DNA from: QFOX01 sp033763655
GTDB lineage: Bacteria; Pseudomonadota; Alphaproteobacteria; Rickettsiales; UBA3002
Reading direction: 5' to 3'
Length of the DNA stretch: 64,000 nt
Assembly (NCBI GenBank): GCA_033763655.1
Contig: JANRKD010000002.1
Span: 62,001 to 126,000 of the forward strand
Shown here: positions 25,711 to 35,541 of the stretch, piece by piece
Position numbering within the stretch: the stretch's first letter is position 1
Layout of the letters: each line of letters opens with the position of its first letter
Made by a program: the position numbers and the translations under genes
Notes under the pieces: model-generated
The model's database searches: none
What the model was told of the DNA's origin: nothing
Seen by the model: the letters and a program-made list of their open reading frames with translations, nothing else

Positions 25711-27209
25711 TGAGCGTTTTTACCTTCAGCCCCAGCCGCGAAGATTTTATCCGCGATGCCAACGCGGGCAAGGCGCAGGTGATTTTCACCAAGCGCGTCA
25801 GCGACCTTGAAACACCCGTTTCCGCGATGCTGAAACTCCCCGACGATGCACCTGCATTTCTGCTTGAATCGGTTGAAGGCGGTGAATCGCGTGGGCGTTA
25901 CTCGATCATTGGCATCGACCCCGACCTGATGTGGCGCTGCTATGGCAACCGCTCGGAAATCTCGACGACGCCGCCCTTTGCCGAAAGCAGCTTTGAATCC
26001 GCGTGGGACGACTCGATGAGCACCCTGCGCCGGCTGGTGCATGAACATCGCATGGATCTGCCTGAAGGCACGCCGCCGATGGCTGCGGGCCTCATCGGCT
26101 ATATGGGCTACGACATGGTCAAGCTGATGGAGCGCCTGCCAGACACCAAGCCCGACCCTCTTAAGATCCCCGATGCCTGCTTCATCCGCCCGCGCGTACA
26201 ACTTATTTTCGACGGGGTGGATGGTGTGGTTTATATCCTCGCCCCCGTCTGGAAAACAGAGAGTGACGCCGGGAAAATCTACGACACAACCTGCGCCCGC
26301 CTCGAAAAAATTGCCCGTCAGCTGCAAGGCCCGCTCGACCAGCGCAACTACTATAAGGATGTCCCTGCGATTCCCCGCGCCTTCCGCAGCAACATGCGCG
26401 AGGACGAACATGCGGCGATGATTAAGAAAGCCAAGGAATATATGGCCGCGGGCGATATTTTTCAGGTCGTCCTTGGGCAGCGGTTTACAGCCGATTTTGA
26501 TCTGCCGCCCCTCGCGCTCTACCGCGCGCTGCGGCACATGAACCCCTCGCCTTTCCTGTTTTACCTCAATTTCGGTGATTACGCGCTGGTCGGTTCGTCG
26601 CCGGAAATCCTCGTCCGCCTGCGCGACGATACCGTCACCATCCGCCCGATTGCAGGCACCCGCAAACGCGGCAAAACCAAAGCCGAGGACGCCGCACTGG
26701 CCGCAGATTTGCTCGCCGACCCGAAAGAGCTGGCCGAGCACCTGATGCTGCTTGATCTTGGCCGCAACGATGTTGGGCGGGTCGCCAAAGCCGGGGATGT
26801 GCGCGTCACCGAACGCATGACCATCGAGCATTATTCCCATGTCATGCATATCGTCAGCAATGTCGAAGGCACAATTGATCCGAAATACGATGCGGTCGAT
26901 GCTTTAATTGCGGGCTTCCCGGCGGGGACGGTTTCGGGCGCACCCAAAATCCGCGCGATGGAAATTATCGACGAACTAGAGCCGGTAAAACGTAGCTATT
27001 ACGGCGGCTGTGTCGGGTATTTCTCGGCGAACGGCACGATGGACACCTGCATCACCCTGCGCACGGCGCTGGTCAAGGGTGGTAAAATCCACGTGCAGGC
27101 AGGAGGTGGCATCGTCGCCGATTCCGTCGCCGCCGACGAATATCAGGAATCGCTCAACAAGGCCAAAGCGGTGATGCGCGCCGCCGAGGAAGCGGTAAAA
27201 TTCGCATGA
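25710..27209 (+). CDS. trpE: Anthranilate synthase component I
   Basis: Chorismate-using subunit of anthranilate synthase, first step of tryptophan synthesis. The 499 residues include the tryptophan-binding LLESVEGGESRGRYSIIG and the catalytic core with DIFQVVLGQRF, IRPIAGTRKRG, ELAEHLMLLDLGRNDVGRV and FPAGTVSGAPKIRAMEIIDELE. The LLES element suggests feedback inhibition by tryptophan. It overlaps the ppiD-like gene by one base and trpG by four (ATGA). I see no leader peptide with tandem tryptophans before the operon. Confidence 0.97.
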   Translation: MSVFTFSPSREDFIRDANAGKAQVIFTKRVSDLETPVSAMLKLPDDAPAFLLESVEGGESRGRYSIIGIDPDLMWRCYGNRSEISTTPPFAESSFESAWDDSMSTLRRLVHEHRMDLPEGTPPMAAGLIGYMGYDMVKLMERLPDTKPDPLKIPDACFIRPRVQLIFDGVDGVVYILAPVWKTESDAGKIYDTTCARLEKIARQLQGPLDQRNYYKDVPAIPRAFRSNMREDEHAAMIKKAKEYMAAGDIFQVVLGQRFTADFDLPPLALYRALRHMNPSPFLFYLNFGDYALVGSSPEILVRLRDDTVTIRPIAGTRKRGKTKAEDAALAADLLADPKELAEHLMLLDLGRNDVGRVAKAGDVRVTERMTIEHYSHVMHIVSNVEGTIDPKYDAVDALIAGFPAGTVSGAPKIRAMEIIDELEPVKRSYYGGCVGYFSANGTMDTCITLRTALVKGGKIHVQAGGGIVADSVAADEYQESLNKAKAVMRAAEEAVKFA

Positions 27210-27778
27210 AACAGATTCTCCTCATCGATAATTACGACAGCTTCACCTACAATCTGGTGCATTATCTCAGTGCGCTTGGCGCCACCGTCGAAGTGGTGCG
27301 CAACGATGCGCTCAGCGTCGCGGATGTCCTTGGCAAAAAGCCGCAAGGTATTGTCATTTCACCCGGCCCTGCCACGCCGGACGAAGCGGGCATCTGCCTC
27401 GACCTTATCCGCAGCAATGCCGGGGCCATCCCGCTGCTGGGCGTCTGCCTCGGCCATCAGGCTATCGGCCAGACGTATGGCGGCAAGGTGGTGCGCGCAC
27501 AGGCGGTGATGCATGGAAAAACCAGCCGCATGACCCATACGGGGCAAGGCATTTTTCGAGGCATCCCTTCGCCATTCATCGGCACGCGCTATCATTCTCT
27601 CATTGTCGAGCGCGCGAGCCTGCCTGACTGCCTTGAAGTCACCGCCGAAACAGAGGACGGCACCATCATGGGGCTGCAACATGTTTCGCAACCGGTTTTC
27701 GGCGTGCAATTCCACCCCGAGAGCATCGCCTCCGAGCACGGCCATGCCCTGCTGAAAAACTTTGTGGATATACTATGA
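27206..27778 (+). CDS. trpG: Anthranilate synthase component II (glutamine amidotransferase)
   Basis: Supplies ammonia from glutamine to TrpE. The 190-residue class I amidotransferase has the catalytic triad C81 in LLGVCLGHQAIG, H170 and E172 in QFHPES, and the oxyanion segment ISPGPATPDEAG. It is not fused to TrpE or TrpD. Overlaps of four bases with trpE upstream and trpD downstream indicate coupled translation. The PabA role in folate synthesis could be shared, as in other bacteria. Confidence 0.96.
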   Translation: MKQILLIDNYDSFTYNLVHYLSALGATVEVVRNDALSVADVLGKKPQGIVISPGPATPDEAGICLDLIRSNAGAIPLLGVCLGHQAIGQTYGGKVVRAQAVMHGKTSRMTHTGQGIFRGIPSPFIGTRYHSLIVERASLPDCLEVTAETEDGTIMGLQHVSQPVFGVQFHPESIASEHGHALLKNFVDIL

Positions 27779-28749
27779 CCCGCCGCGCCGACATTGAGGC
27801 GCATATCGGCGCCCTGCTCGATGGCACGCTGAGCGGCGACGAGGCTGTTCGCTACCTTGGCGCTCTGGACATTAGCCGCCTTAATCCTGAGCAACTCGCC
27901 GGTGCGGTCGATGCCGTCATGGCGCGCGCGAAGCCTTTTCCCGTCTATGAAGACGCGATCGACTGCTGCGGCACCGGCGGTGATGGACGCGCAACCTATA
28001 ACATCTCGACCGCCGCCGCACTGGTGGTCGCGGCACGTGGCGTCAAAGTAGCCAAGCACGGCAACCGCGCCGTCACCAGCAAAAGCGGCTCGGCGGATGT
28101 GCTCGAAGCGCTCGGCATGTACACCAACATTACATCCGAGCATGCCGCAAAAATCATGGATGAGATTGGCATATGCTTTCTCTACGCCCCGACCTTTCAT
28201 CCCGGCTTCGCCCGGGTGGCACCACTGCGCAAGGCTATTGGCCGACGCACCATTTTCAACCTGCTCGGGCCGCTTTGCAACCCCGCGCGGGTAAAGCGGC
28301 AACTGATTGGCGTTTTTGCGGCGGAATATAGTTCGCTGATGGCCGAGACCGCGCAATTGCTGGGCCGCACGCATGTCATGGTGGTGCATGGCGAGGACGG
28401 CACCGACGAGTTCTCCATCACCGGCAACACCCATGTCAGCTACCTGCAGGACGGCACCATCCGCTATGCCTCCATTCGCCCGCAGGATGCCGGCCTTTCG
28501 CCACATGAAGGCCGCACACTCATCGGTGGTGATGCAACCCAAAACGCCCGCGCCCTGCGCGACGTGCTCGACGGAATCGAAAGCCCTTACGCCGACGCGG
28601 TACTGCTCAATGCCGCCGCCATGCTCATGCTGGCAGATAAAGCCCCAACATTGTATGAAGGCGTCGCCCTCGCCCGCAGCAGCATCGCTCGCGGTGAAGC
28701 ACGCCAGAAACTTGAAGCACTGATTGAAGCGAGCTTCCCCGATGCCTGA
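27775..28749 (+). CDS. trpD: Anthranilate phosphoribosyltransferase
   Basis: Transfers phosphoribose from PRPP to anthranilate. The 324-residue protein has the PRPP-binding CCGTGGDGRATYNIST, KHGNRAVTSKSGSADVLEALG and the central FHPGFARVAPLRKAIGRRTIFNLLGPLCNP. Slightly shorter than many homologues (about 340) but without a missing motif. It overlaps trpG by four bases and trpC by eight. Confidence 0.96.
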   Translation: MTRRADIEAHIGALLDGTLSGDEAVRYLGALDISRLNPEQLAGAVDAVMARAKPFPVYEDAIDCCGTGGDGRATYNISTAAALVVAARGVKVAKHGNRAVTSKSGSADVLEALGMYTNITSEHAAKIMDEIGICFLYAPTFHPGFARVAPLRKAIGRRTIFNLLGPLCNPARVKRQLIGVFAAEYSSLMAETAQLLGRTHVMVVHGEDGTDEFSITGNTHVSYLQDGTIRYASIRPQDAGLSPHEGRTLIGGDATQNARALRDVLDGIESPYADAVLLNAAAMLMLADKAPTLYEGVALARSSIARGEARQKLEALIEASFPDA

Positions 28750-29545
28750 CATTCTGAGCGCCATTTGCGATAAAAAACGCACCCATATCGCCGCCCGTAA
28801 AGCCGCCGTCAGCGAGGCGGAGCTGCATACGCGCGCGCTTCACGCCACCCCGCCGCGTGGCTTTCATGCCGCGCTGAAACAGCGCCTCGCCGCAGGTGGA
28901 ATCGGGTTGATTGCCGAGATCAAAAAAGCCTCGCCGAGCAAAGGACTGATCCGCGCGAATTTTGACCCGGAAGTACTGGCGCTTGCCTATGAAACCGCAG
29001 GTGCAACCTGCCTTTCGGTGCTGACGGACACACCTTATTTCCAAGGTGAGGACGCCTACCTCGTGGCCGCGCGTGCCGCAGTAAAACTGCCTGTGCTGCG
29101 CAAAGATTTCATGCTCGATGTCTATCAGGTGCTTGAGGCGCGCAGCCTTGGCGCCGATTGCATCCTGCTGATAATGGCCGCGCTCGACAACACGCAGGCC
29201 GCCGAACTCGAAGCCGTCGCCCATGAACTCGGGATGGATGTGCTGGTCGAAGTGCATGATGCCGCTGAGCTGGAGCGCGCCCTAACCCACCTGCGCTCGC
29301 GGCTTATTGGCATCAACAACCGCAACCTCAAAACGCTGGAAGTGAACCTTGCCACCAGTGAAATGCTACGAAAATCAGTGCCCGACGACTATACGCTGGT
29401 CTGCGAAAGCGGCATTGCCAGCCATGCCGATATTGTGCGCATGCAGGCACAGGGCATCCATTGTTTTCTCGTCGGGGAATCGCTGATGCGTGAAGCCGAT
29501 GTTGCTGCGGCCACCCGCAAACTACTGGGTGAGAGTGACGCATAG
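28742..29545 (+). CDS. trpC: Indole-3-glycerol phosphate synthase
   Basis: Closes the indole ring from carboxyphenylamino-deoxyribulose phosphate. From the ATG at 28742 the TIM-barrel protein has 267 residues, starting MPDILSAICDKKRTHIAARK, with the family signature IAEIKKASPSKGLIR, the catalytic LRKDFMLDVYQVLEAR, LIGINNRNLKTLEV and ESGIASHADIVRM. A longer start at 28724 lies further inside trpD. It ends the trp run here; trpF, trpB and trpA are not in the window. In many relatives moaC, moeA and lexA follow, but here a repeat and comEC follow instead. Confidence 0.96.
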   Translation: MPDILSAICDKKRTHIAARKAAVSEAELHTRALHATPPRGFHAALKQRLAAGGIGLIAEIKKASPSKGLIRANFDPEVLALAYETAGATCLSVLTDTPYFQGEDAYLVAARAAVKLPVLRKDFMLDVYQVLEARSLGADCILLIMAALDNTQAAELEAVAHELGMDVLVEVHDAAELERALTHLRSRLIGINNRNLKTLEVNLATSEMLRKSVPDDYTLVCESGIASHADIVRMQAQGIHCFLVGESLMREADVAAATRKLLGESDA

Positions 29546-29567
29546 CGGGGCTGATTACTCTCCCCGT

Positions 29568-29625
29568 GTCGTGCCGTCTTTATGACGGCATCCATCTTAA
29601 GGTGGACCCCGCAATGAATGCGGGG
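29568..29625. repeat. 58-nt dispersed repeat, copy 1
   Basis: This intergenic sequence, between trpC and the convergent comEC, differs at only three positions from 51703-51760. It contains the short palindrome TGCCGTC-TTTAT-GACGGCA and a second stem CCCCGCA-ATGAA-TGCGGGG. Same orientation in both copies. It lies exactly where the common gene order would have moaC-moeA-lexA. Confidence 0.9.
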
Positions 29626-29658
29626 CGACAAACGTGGAGGCTGCAAGAAAAGCCGCGC

Positions 29659-31767
29659 CTAATCGCCGTCTTGCGGTTCTGCGGCGTCCTGCACACTCCA
29701 TGGCCGCACGCCCTGCCAATCGGCGCTGGTTTCCTGCCGTATACTGCCATCGTCACGTACCCACAGCGCGGTGATATTGCTGCCGGAATCCTGTGTCGGA
29801 TTGATAATTCGCACGGGCTTTTGACACTCACGCACCGCCAGACCGCTGACGATAACCGCTGCATGGATGCAATCCTCCTGCCACGCTGCCGCATCGCTCG
29901 GGAATGCGATCTTAATCCCCTTCACCTGCGCCACGCAGCCAAGCGCATCGCAGCGCCAGTCCGGCTTATCGGCGGGTGGAAGTTCCTTGTATCCAAGGCC
30001 ATTGCCCCATAATTCAGGCACCAGCGAGGCGGCACGCCCGCGCGCGAGCACATAACCGTTATCGCTGCGAAAGGCAATTTGCTTGAGGTTGGCGCTCATC
30101 AGCATATCGGGCTGACTGACCGTCAGCACGGTCAGCACGCCTACGACGGCGGGAATCACCCCATAGCGCCGCACCCGCGTCTGCCACAGGCATATCCACA
30201 GCAACCCGAACATAAAGAGCGCCACACCATACCCAGGCAAAGATGGAGAAAAGAGCTGCGCATACGGCAATTGTGCAATCCAATGCGCTATGCTGAGCAA
30301 GGCATGAATACCTGCCCCGAGCAAGGTCAACGCAAAGGGGTGCAGGCCAAAAGGTAGCAGGATAAAAAACAGCGCGACCATCGGCATCAGGAACAGACTC
30401 ACCAGCGGCGTGGCTAAACTATTCGCTAAAATGCCATATGGGGCGATATTGTTGAACATCGCAATGACCAACGGCCCCGTCGCCATTTCGGCCACCACGC
30501 TGGCAAGTAAAATCGTGCCAAGATGGTGCAATCCACGGCGCAACCGACTCTGCTCAAGCAGCGGTGACGGTGCCATCACCCGCGTTTCGATGAGGGCGAT
30601 GAGCGCCAGCGTCGCCGCGAAGGAAAGCTGGAAGCCAGGCTCAAGCAGGCTGGCCGGGTCGTAAAGCAGCAACAGCAGCGCCGTCAGCGCCAGCGAGCGC
30701 ATGGGGTCCACCTGCCGCCGCAGCAGAATCGCGCCCAGCACCAGCGCAATCATGACATAGGCGCGCACCGCCGAGATGGGCAGGCCGGTGACAAACAGGT
30801 AAACGCTCACCAGCAGCAGGCTGATCAGGGCGATGACGGATTTGCCCTCCGGACGCAGGGCGATACGCGCGGGAAAAAGCAGCAACAGCAACAGGCGCAG
30901 GCTGATAAAAATCACCCCGCTGATGACCATCATATGCTCACCCGAAATCGCGATGATGTGATAGAGGTTGCTGGCGCGAAGGGCCTTAAAATCCTCCTCG
31001 CTGATGGCCCGCGCATCGCCCGTAATCAGCCCGGCGGCGATCCCGCCTGTTTCGGGTCCGAGGCGACGGACAATACTATCGGTCAGGTTGGCACGCCAGC
31101 TCCAGAAGCGGTTGGCAAGCGAGGGCCGGTTATCGGATGCCAGCACCTCCCATGGCGGCAGCCCATAGCCGACCGCGCCAATATCGCGGAAGGCAAAATA
31201 GCGCGCAAAATCGAAGCCGTTAGGCAGGGCCGGCCCCATCGGCACCATCAGCCCCGCGCGGATTGTCACCGCATCGCCAATATTGGGCAGCGTAAACGCC
31301 ACCCCCTTTTTCAGCCGCACCGAAAGCCGCACCTGCGAAGGCGTCAATGCCGGGGCCAGCCGGTCAATCATCGGCTGGCTGAGCGTCAGCCGCACGCCGT
31401 GCTCGGTGCGCTCGATGTCGCGCACCACCCCCATAATCGGGCGCGGGGTCAGCGATTCGCGCAGGATGGTCGGCTGATGCTCCCTCGCCCGCAGATTGGC
31501 CCAGCCTGCGCCGATACCCGCCGCCAGCAGCGCCACCGCCAGCCCCATCTGCAGAGGGTTCAGCCAGCGCCGCGCCGCGCGCATTCCCAGCAGCACCAGC
31601 AGCGTCAGCGCCGGAAAAAGCCATCCCGGCGGCTCGACCGGCAGGTTGTAATAAAGCGCGATGCCCGCCGCGAAACAGGCCGGCAGCCACAGGATGCGGC
31701 GCGGCGCTTCCGCCGTCCACCATGCCCCCAGCCGTTCGCCCCTGCGCGCCATGCACTTACCTGCCAT
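29659..31767 (-). CDS. comEC: ComEC/Rec2 family DNA uptake channel protein
   Basis: Inner-membrane protein of the ComEC/Rec2 family that translocates single-stranded DNA in natural transformation. Order over 702 residues: N-terminal hydrophobic region (25-90), an OB-like soluble DUF4131 segment (100-220, FDFARYFAFRDIGAVGYG), and the competence domain with about ten helices from GIAAGLITGDARAISEEDFKALRASNLYHIIAISGEHM onward. The C-terminal part (about 560-702) is a shortened soluble region that lacks the metal-binding HxHxDH motif of full beta-lactamase-like domains. It diverges from gltX; comEC-gltX neighbours are usual in the class. Start could also be the ATG at 31752. Confidence 0.9.
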   Translation of the reverse strand: MAGKCMARRGERLGAWWTAEAPRRILWLPACFAAGIALYYNLPVEPPGWLFPALTLLVLLGMRAARRWLNPLQMGLAVALLAAGIGAGWANLRAREHQPTILRESLTPRPIMGVVRDIERTEHGVRLTLSQPMIDRLAPALTPSQVRLSVRLKKGVAFTLPNIGDAVTIRAGLMVPMGPALPNGFDFARYFAFRDIGAVGYGLPPWEVLASDNRPSLANRFWSWRANLTDSIVRRLGPETGGIAAGLITGDARAISEEDFKALRASNLYHIIAISGEHMMVISGVIFISLRLLLLLLFPARIALRPEGKSVIALISLLLVSVYLFVTGLPISAVRAYVMIALVLGAILLRRQVDPMRSLALTALLLLLYDPASLLEPGFQLSFAATLALIALIETRVMAPSPLLEQSRLRRGLHHLGTILLASVVAEMATGPLVIAMFNNIAPYGILANSLATPLVSLFLMPMVALFFILLPFGLHPFALTLLGAGIHALLSIAHWIAQLPYAQLFSPSLPGYGVALFMFGLLWICLWQTRVRRYGVIPAVVGVLTVLTVSQPDMLMSANLKQIAFRSDNGYVLARGRAASLVPELWGNGLGYKELPPADKPDWRCDALGCVAQVKGIKIAFPSDAAAWQEDCIHAAVIVSGLAVRECQKPVRIINPTQDSGSNITALWVRDDGSIRQETSADWQGVRPWSVQDAAEPQDGD

Positions 31768-31915
31768 CGTATAGCTGTTTCATTCCAGTTTTTGCCCACG
31801 CAAACAAGCAAAACCACGCGCATAATGGTTGGATTTTTGAAGATGGGGTGCTAGGCAGCAAGGCGCGCCACCGCGCTACGCACCTAACCGCAACCCCTCG
31901 CCCGAAGAACCCGCC

Positions 31916-33294
31916 ATGAACGTCGTCACCCGTTTTGCCCCTTCCCCCACCGGCATGCTGCATATCGGCGGCGCACGCACGGCATTGTTCAACTACCTGT
32001 TTGCACGGCATATGGGCGGCCAGTTCAAGCTGCGGATTGAGGATACGGATGCGGCCCGCAATTCCGAAGCGGCCTACACCGCGATTGTCGATGGGCTGAA
32101 ATGGCTCGGGCTGCCGCACGACGGCGATATTGTCTATCAAAGCAAAAACGCCGACCGCCACCGCGAAATCGCCCACGCCCTCGTCGAACGCGGCGCGGCC
32201 TATTATTGCTACACCACGCCTGAGGAGCTGGCCGAACAGCGCGCCGCCGCCGAAAGCAGGGGCGAGGCCTTCAAATACAACCGCGCCTGGCGCGACAGCC
32301 ACGCCACCCCACCGGCGGGAGGAGTGCCTTCCATCCGCATCAAAGCACCGCTCAGCGGCGGGGTGACAGTCCACGACGCCGTGCAGGGCGATGTCCATTT
32401 CGGAGCCGAGGCGCTTGACGACCTCGTGATCCTGCGCAGCGACGGCACGCCGACCTACAACCTCGCCGTCGTCGTCGATGACCACGACATGGGCGTCACC
32501 CACGTCATTCGTGGCGACGACCATCTGAACAACGCCGGACGCCAGAGCATCATTTACAACGCCATGGGCTGGGATCTCCCCGTGTTTGCGCATATCCCGC
32601 TGATTCACGGGGCGGATGGCGCGAAGCTGAGCAAGCGTCACGGCGCCACCAGCACCACCGAATACGCCGCCATGGGCTACCTGCCCGAGGCCATGCGCAA
32701 CTACCTCGCCCGCCTCGGCTGGGGGCATGCGACGATGAAATCTTCAGCGACGCGCAGGCCATCGCGTGGTTCACGCTCGAACATATCGGCAAAGCGCCCG
32801 CGCGGCTCGATTTCGCCAAGCTCAACCATGTGAACGCGCATTACCTGCGGGCGCTTGACAATGACAAACTCGCCGCCCTGATTGCTCCCTCGCTGTCGGC
32901 CAGCGCCGCTGAACATATCCTCCTCACCCGCGCCATGGATAGCCTCAAACCCCGCGCCCACACTCTGGTTGAGCTGGCGAAAGCGGCGGAGTTCTACCTG
33001 GTCGCCCCCACCGCTTACGACGAAAAAGCAACGGCGACGCTGGCGAAAAACGGCACGAACCTTTCCCTGGTGCTGCCCGCGCTGAGCGCGCTGGCCGAGC
33101 CATGGACGCCCGAAAGCGTGAAAACGGCCATCCACGAAATCGCAACGGCCACGGGTAAAAAAATCGGCGAGGTAATGCCGCCCCTGCGCGCGGCGATTGT
33201 CGGCACGATGAGTGGTCCCGATATCCCCGATGCCATGGCAATTCTGGGGAAAACCGAGAGTATTGCACGAATCATGCGCCCCATCGCTGCTTGA
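31916..33294 (+). pseudogene. gltX: Glutamyl-tRNA synthetase with a one-base frameshift
   Basis: Class I glutamyl-tRNA synthetase coding about 459 residues in two frames. The first frame (31916-32833) has the HIGH-type motif APSPTGMLHIGGARTAL and the KMSKS-type KLSKRHGATS, then loses homology after LARLGWGH. The second (32830-33294 as an ORF, but homologous from about 32731) carries the anticodon-binding domain, resuming DDEIFSDAQAIAWF and running to the stop. A single missing G near 32729 (CATGCGACGAT where CATGGCGACGAT is expected) restores one continuous protein. It is either a sequencing/assembly error or a real disruption; Alphaproteobacteria often have two GluRS paralogues, so loss of one could be tolerated. 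Confidence 0.88.
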
Positions 33295-33327
33295 TTTTGG
33301 TGCCGCAACCTATAAAGTGAAAGCGAT

Positions 33328-33885
33328 ATGACTGTCCGCCCACTGGTGATTGCGCCCGATGCGCGCCTACAGGTTCCATCCGAAAACGTCGCGGTGGTCG
33401 ATGACGCCGTGCGCGCGCTGCTGAGCGACATGCTCGACACCATGTACGCCAACGACGGCATTGGCCTTGCCGCCGTGCAGATTGGCGTCCATACGCGCTG
33501 CATCGTGCTCGATGTGGCGGTGCGCGAAGGGCGCAACGAACCGATGAAACTCATCAACGCCGAAATTATCAGCCGCGCCGAGAAAAAATCGGTCTTTCCC
33601 GAGGGCTGCCTTTCCTTCCCCGACCAGTATTCCGACGTCACCCGCCCCGAAAGCGTCACCGTGCGTTACCTCGACGAACTTGGCAGCGAAAAAACCATCG
33701 AGGCCACCGGCATCCTCGCCACCTGCCTGCAGCACGAAATCGATCACACTAACGGTATTGTCTTTGTCGATCACCTCTCGGGCATGAAGCGCGACATTAT
33801 TTTGCGTAAGCTGAAAAAAGCGAAGCGGCTGGGCATGGTGGCGGCCACGCCCGAACGCACGACGGTTCATACTCCTTCTGAGTAA
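33328..33885 (+). CDS. def: Peptide deformylase
   Basis: Metalloenzyme removing the N-formyl group from nascent proteins. The 185 residues contain all three motifs: G44-IGLAAVQ51, E92-GCLS with the metal ligand C94, and Q135-HEIDH140 with H136, E137 and H140. Length is normal. It is 33 nt after gltX in the same direction. The usual partner fmt is 629 nt further on, with a secreted-protein gene between them. Confidence 0.96.
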   Translation: MTVRPLVIAPDARLQVPSENVAVVDDAVRALLSDMLDTMYANDGIGLAAVQIGVHTRCIVLDVAVREGRNEPMKLINAEIISRAEKKSVFPEGCLSFPDQYSDVTRPESVTVRYLDELGSEKTIEATGILATCLQHEIDHTNGIVFVDHLSGMKRDIILRKLKKAKRLGMVAATPERTTVHTPSE

Positions 33886-33969
33886 TTTCCCTGCCGTTTG
33901 TTGCTGCAAAGCAATAACTCAAAAAAGTATGGCATTGCCGCACGCATGGGCCGCTGCTAAAGCATCTCT

Positions 33970-34509
33970 ATGCGCACGCTCTTTCTTCTCCTTTCTGCCC
34001 TGCTCGCCCCGCTGGCTGTTGCCGCGCAACCCTATTCCAACGCACCGATGGTGATTGTCGGCGAGGGTGCGCCGCCCCCTGCCGCCACGCCGCCGCGCGA
34101 CCCTGCCGCCGCCTTCCCCAATTTCCCGGAAGTGGCGATTACCCGCGTGGGCGAAGCCACCACCGGCCAGCATGTCGAACCACCGGCGACGCCCGCATCG
34201 CCAGCCACACCTGCCGCGCTACCGCCGGCTTCTGCCCCTGTCGCCCCCGGCAACCCGGCCTCGCCGCCGGTGCCAAAATCGCCCGTCAGCAAGCTGTGGC
34301 CGCGCGATACGCTCGAAATTTTCCTGCCGCCCTGCACCGGCCTGCGCCCGCAATTTGTCGCGCCCTGCACCTGCGTCATCAGCCGCCTGATGCTCGCAAT
34401 GCCGCATGATGAGTTTCTGGCCAAAAGCGAAACCAATACCATCGAGCAGGATCCGCGCCTGATTCGCATCCGCCGGGATTGCGCCACCGCTCCGAAAAAG
34501 AAGGACTAA
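33970..34509 (+). CDS. Secreted Pro/Ala-rich protein with a C-terminal cysteine domain
   Basis: A 179-residue exported protein of unknown function. A signal peptide (1-19, cleavage after VAA) precedes a long Pro/Ala/Thr-rich linker (35-105) that would be extended in the periplasm. A compact C-terminal domain (110-171) follows, with C122, C133, C135 and C171 and the segment PCTCVISRLMLAMPHDEFL. Four cysteines suggest two disulfides. The gene lies between def and fmt, five bases before the fmt start. I do not recognise a family name; similar short exported domains with a cysteine-rich end are common in Alphaproteobacteria. Confidence 0.75.
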   Translation: MRTLFLLLSALLAPLAVAAQPYSNAPMVIVGEGAPPPAATPPRDPAAAFPNFPEVAITRVGEATTGQHVEPPATPASPATPAALPPASAPVAPGNPASPPVPKSPVSKLWPRDTLEIFLPPCTGLRPQFVAPCTCVISRLMLAMPHDEFLAKSETNTIEQDPRLIRIRRDCATAPKKKD

Positions 34510-34514
34510 CCCCC

Positions 34515-35453
34515 ATGCGCGTGATTTTCATGGGCACACCGGCCTTTGCGGTGCCGGCACTGGCCGCGCTACTCGCCTCGGCGCATGCGGTAGTCGCCGT
34601 CTATAGCCAGCCGCCGCGCCCGGCGGGGCGTGGGCTGAAGCTCACCCCCTCGCCCGTGCAGCAACTGGCCGAAAAACACGGCATCCCGGTCTATACCCCG
34701 GCCAGCCTGAAACCTGCCGATATTCAGGCCGCCTTCGCCGCCCATCGCGCCGACATCGCCGTCGTCGCCGCTTATGGGCTGCTGCTGCCGCAGGCCGTGC
34801 TCGATGCGCCGCGCCTTGGCTGCATCAATATCCACCCTTCCGACCTGCCGCGCTGGCGCGGGGCGGCGCCGCTGCAACGCACGCTGATGGCGGGCGACAC
34901 GCAGACGGCCAGTTGCATCATCCAGCTTGAGGCGGGGCTGGATACCGGCCCCATCCACCTGCGTGAGGCGTTCGCCATCCCGCCGGAGATGGATGCGGGT
35001 GGGCTGCACGACGCGCTGGCGCATCTTGGTGCGCGGCAGGTGCTTTCCCTACTGGAGAGGCTTGCGTCACCACATCCGCCCGCGCCCACGCCCCAACGGG
35101 CAGAAGGCATCCTTTATGCCGAAAAAATCAGCAAGGCCGACCGCGAGATTGACTGGTCGCGCCCGGCGGCACAGCTTATCGCCCGGATACGCGGGCTCAG
35201 CCCCGCGCCTGCGGCCACCACGCAACTTAATGGCGAAACTATCAAGGTATTTAAGGCCGAGGCCGCCCCCGGCGATGCGCGTCAGCCCGCAGGCACGGTG
35301 CTTGACGACCAGCTCTGCATCAACGCCGGAAACGGCACCGCCCTGCGCCTGACTGAACTGCAACGCGCCGGAAAATCCCGTCAGCAGGCCGCGCAGTTTC
35401 TACAGGGATTTCCTGTACCAGCAGGCAGTTGTGCACAAAAAAGTGGCAGCTAG
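34515..35453 (+). CDS. fmt: Methionyl-tRNA formyltransferase
   Basis: Formylates the initiator Met-tRNA with 10-formyltetrahydrofolate. From the ATG at 34515 the protein has 312 residues: MRVIFMGTPAFAVPALAAL, QPPRPAGRGLKLTPSPVQ, the catalytic NIHPSDLPRWRGAAPLQR and QLEAGLDTGPI, then a C-terminal OB-like domain (about 205-300). An upstream in-frame ATG at 34479 lies inside the preceding gene. Along with def it forms the formylation/deformylation pair. Confidence 0.96.
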   Translation: MRVIFMGTPAFAVPALAALLASAHAVVAVYSQPPRPAGRGLKLTPSPVQQLAEKHGIPVYTPASLKPADIQAAFAAHRADIAVVAAYGLLLPQAVLDAPRLGCINIHPSDLPRWRGAAPLQRTLMAGDTQTASCIIQLEAGLDTGPIHLREAFAIPPEMDAGGLHDALAHLGARQVLSLLERLASPHPPAPTPQRAEGILYAEKISKADREIDWSRPAAQLIARIRGLSPAPAATTQLNGETIKVFKAEAAPGDARQPAGTVLDDQLCINAGNGTALRLTELQRAGKSRQQAAQFLQGFPVPAGSCAQKSGS

Positions 35454-35541
35454 GCGATTAAGCACTGGAAAATAGATTAAAACTGTGTTATAAAGGCCAC
35501 TGTTCGATGAGAAAATTCAATGATAACAAAAGGCATAACTC

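Noticed and set aside
30934..31854. Long plus-strand ORF opposite comEC (306 codons)
   Set aside because: Its translation is rich in Arg, Pro, His and Gln with no domain, as expected for the complement of a hydrophobic membrane-protein gene.
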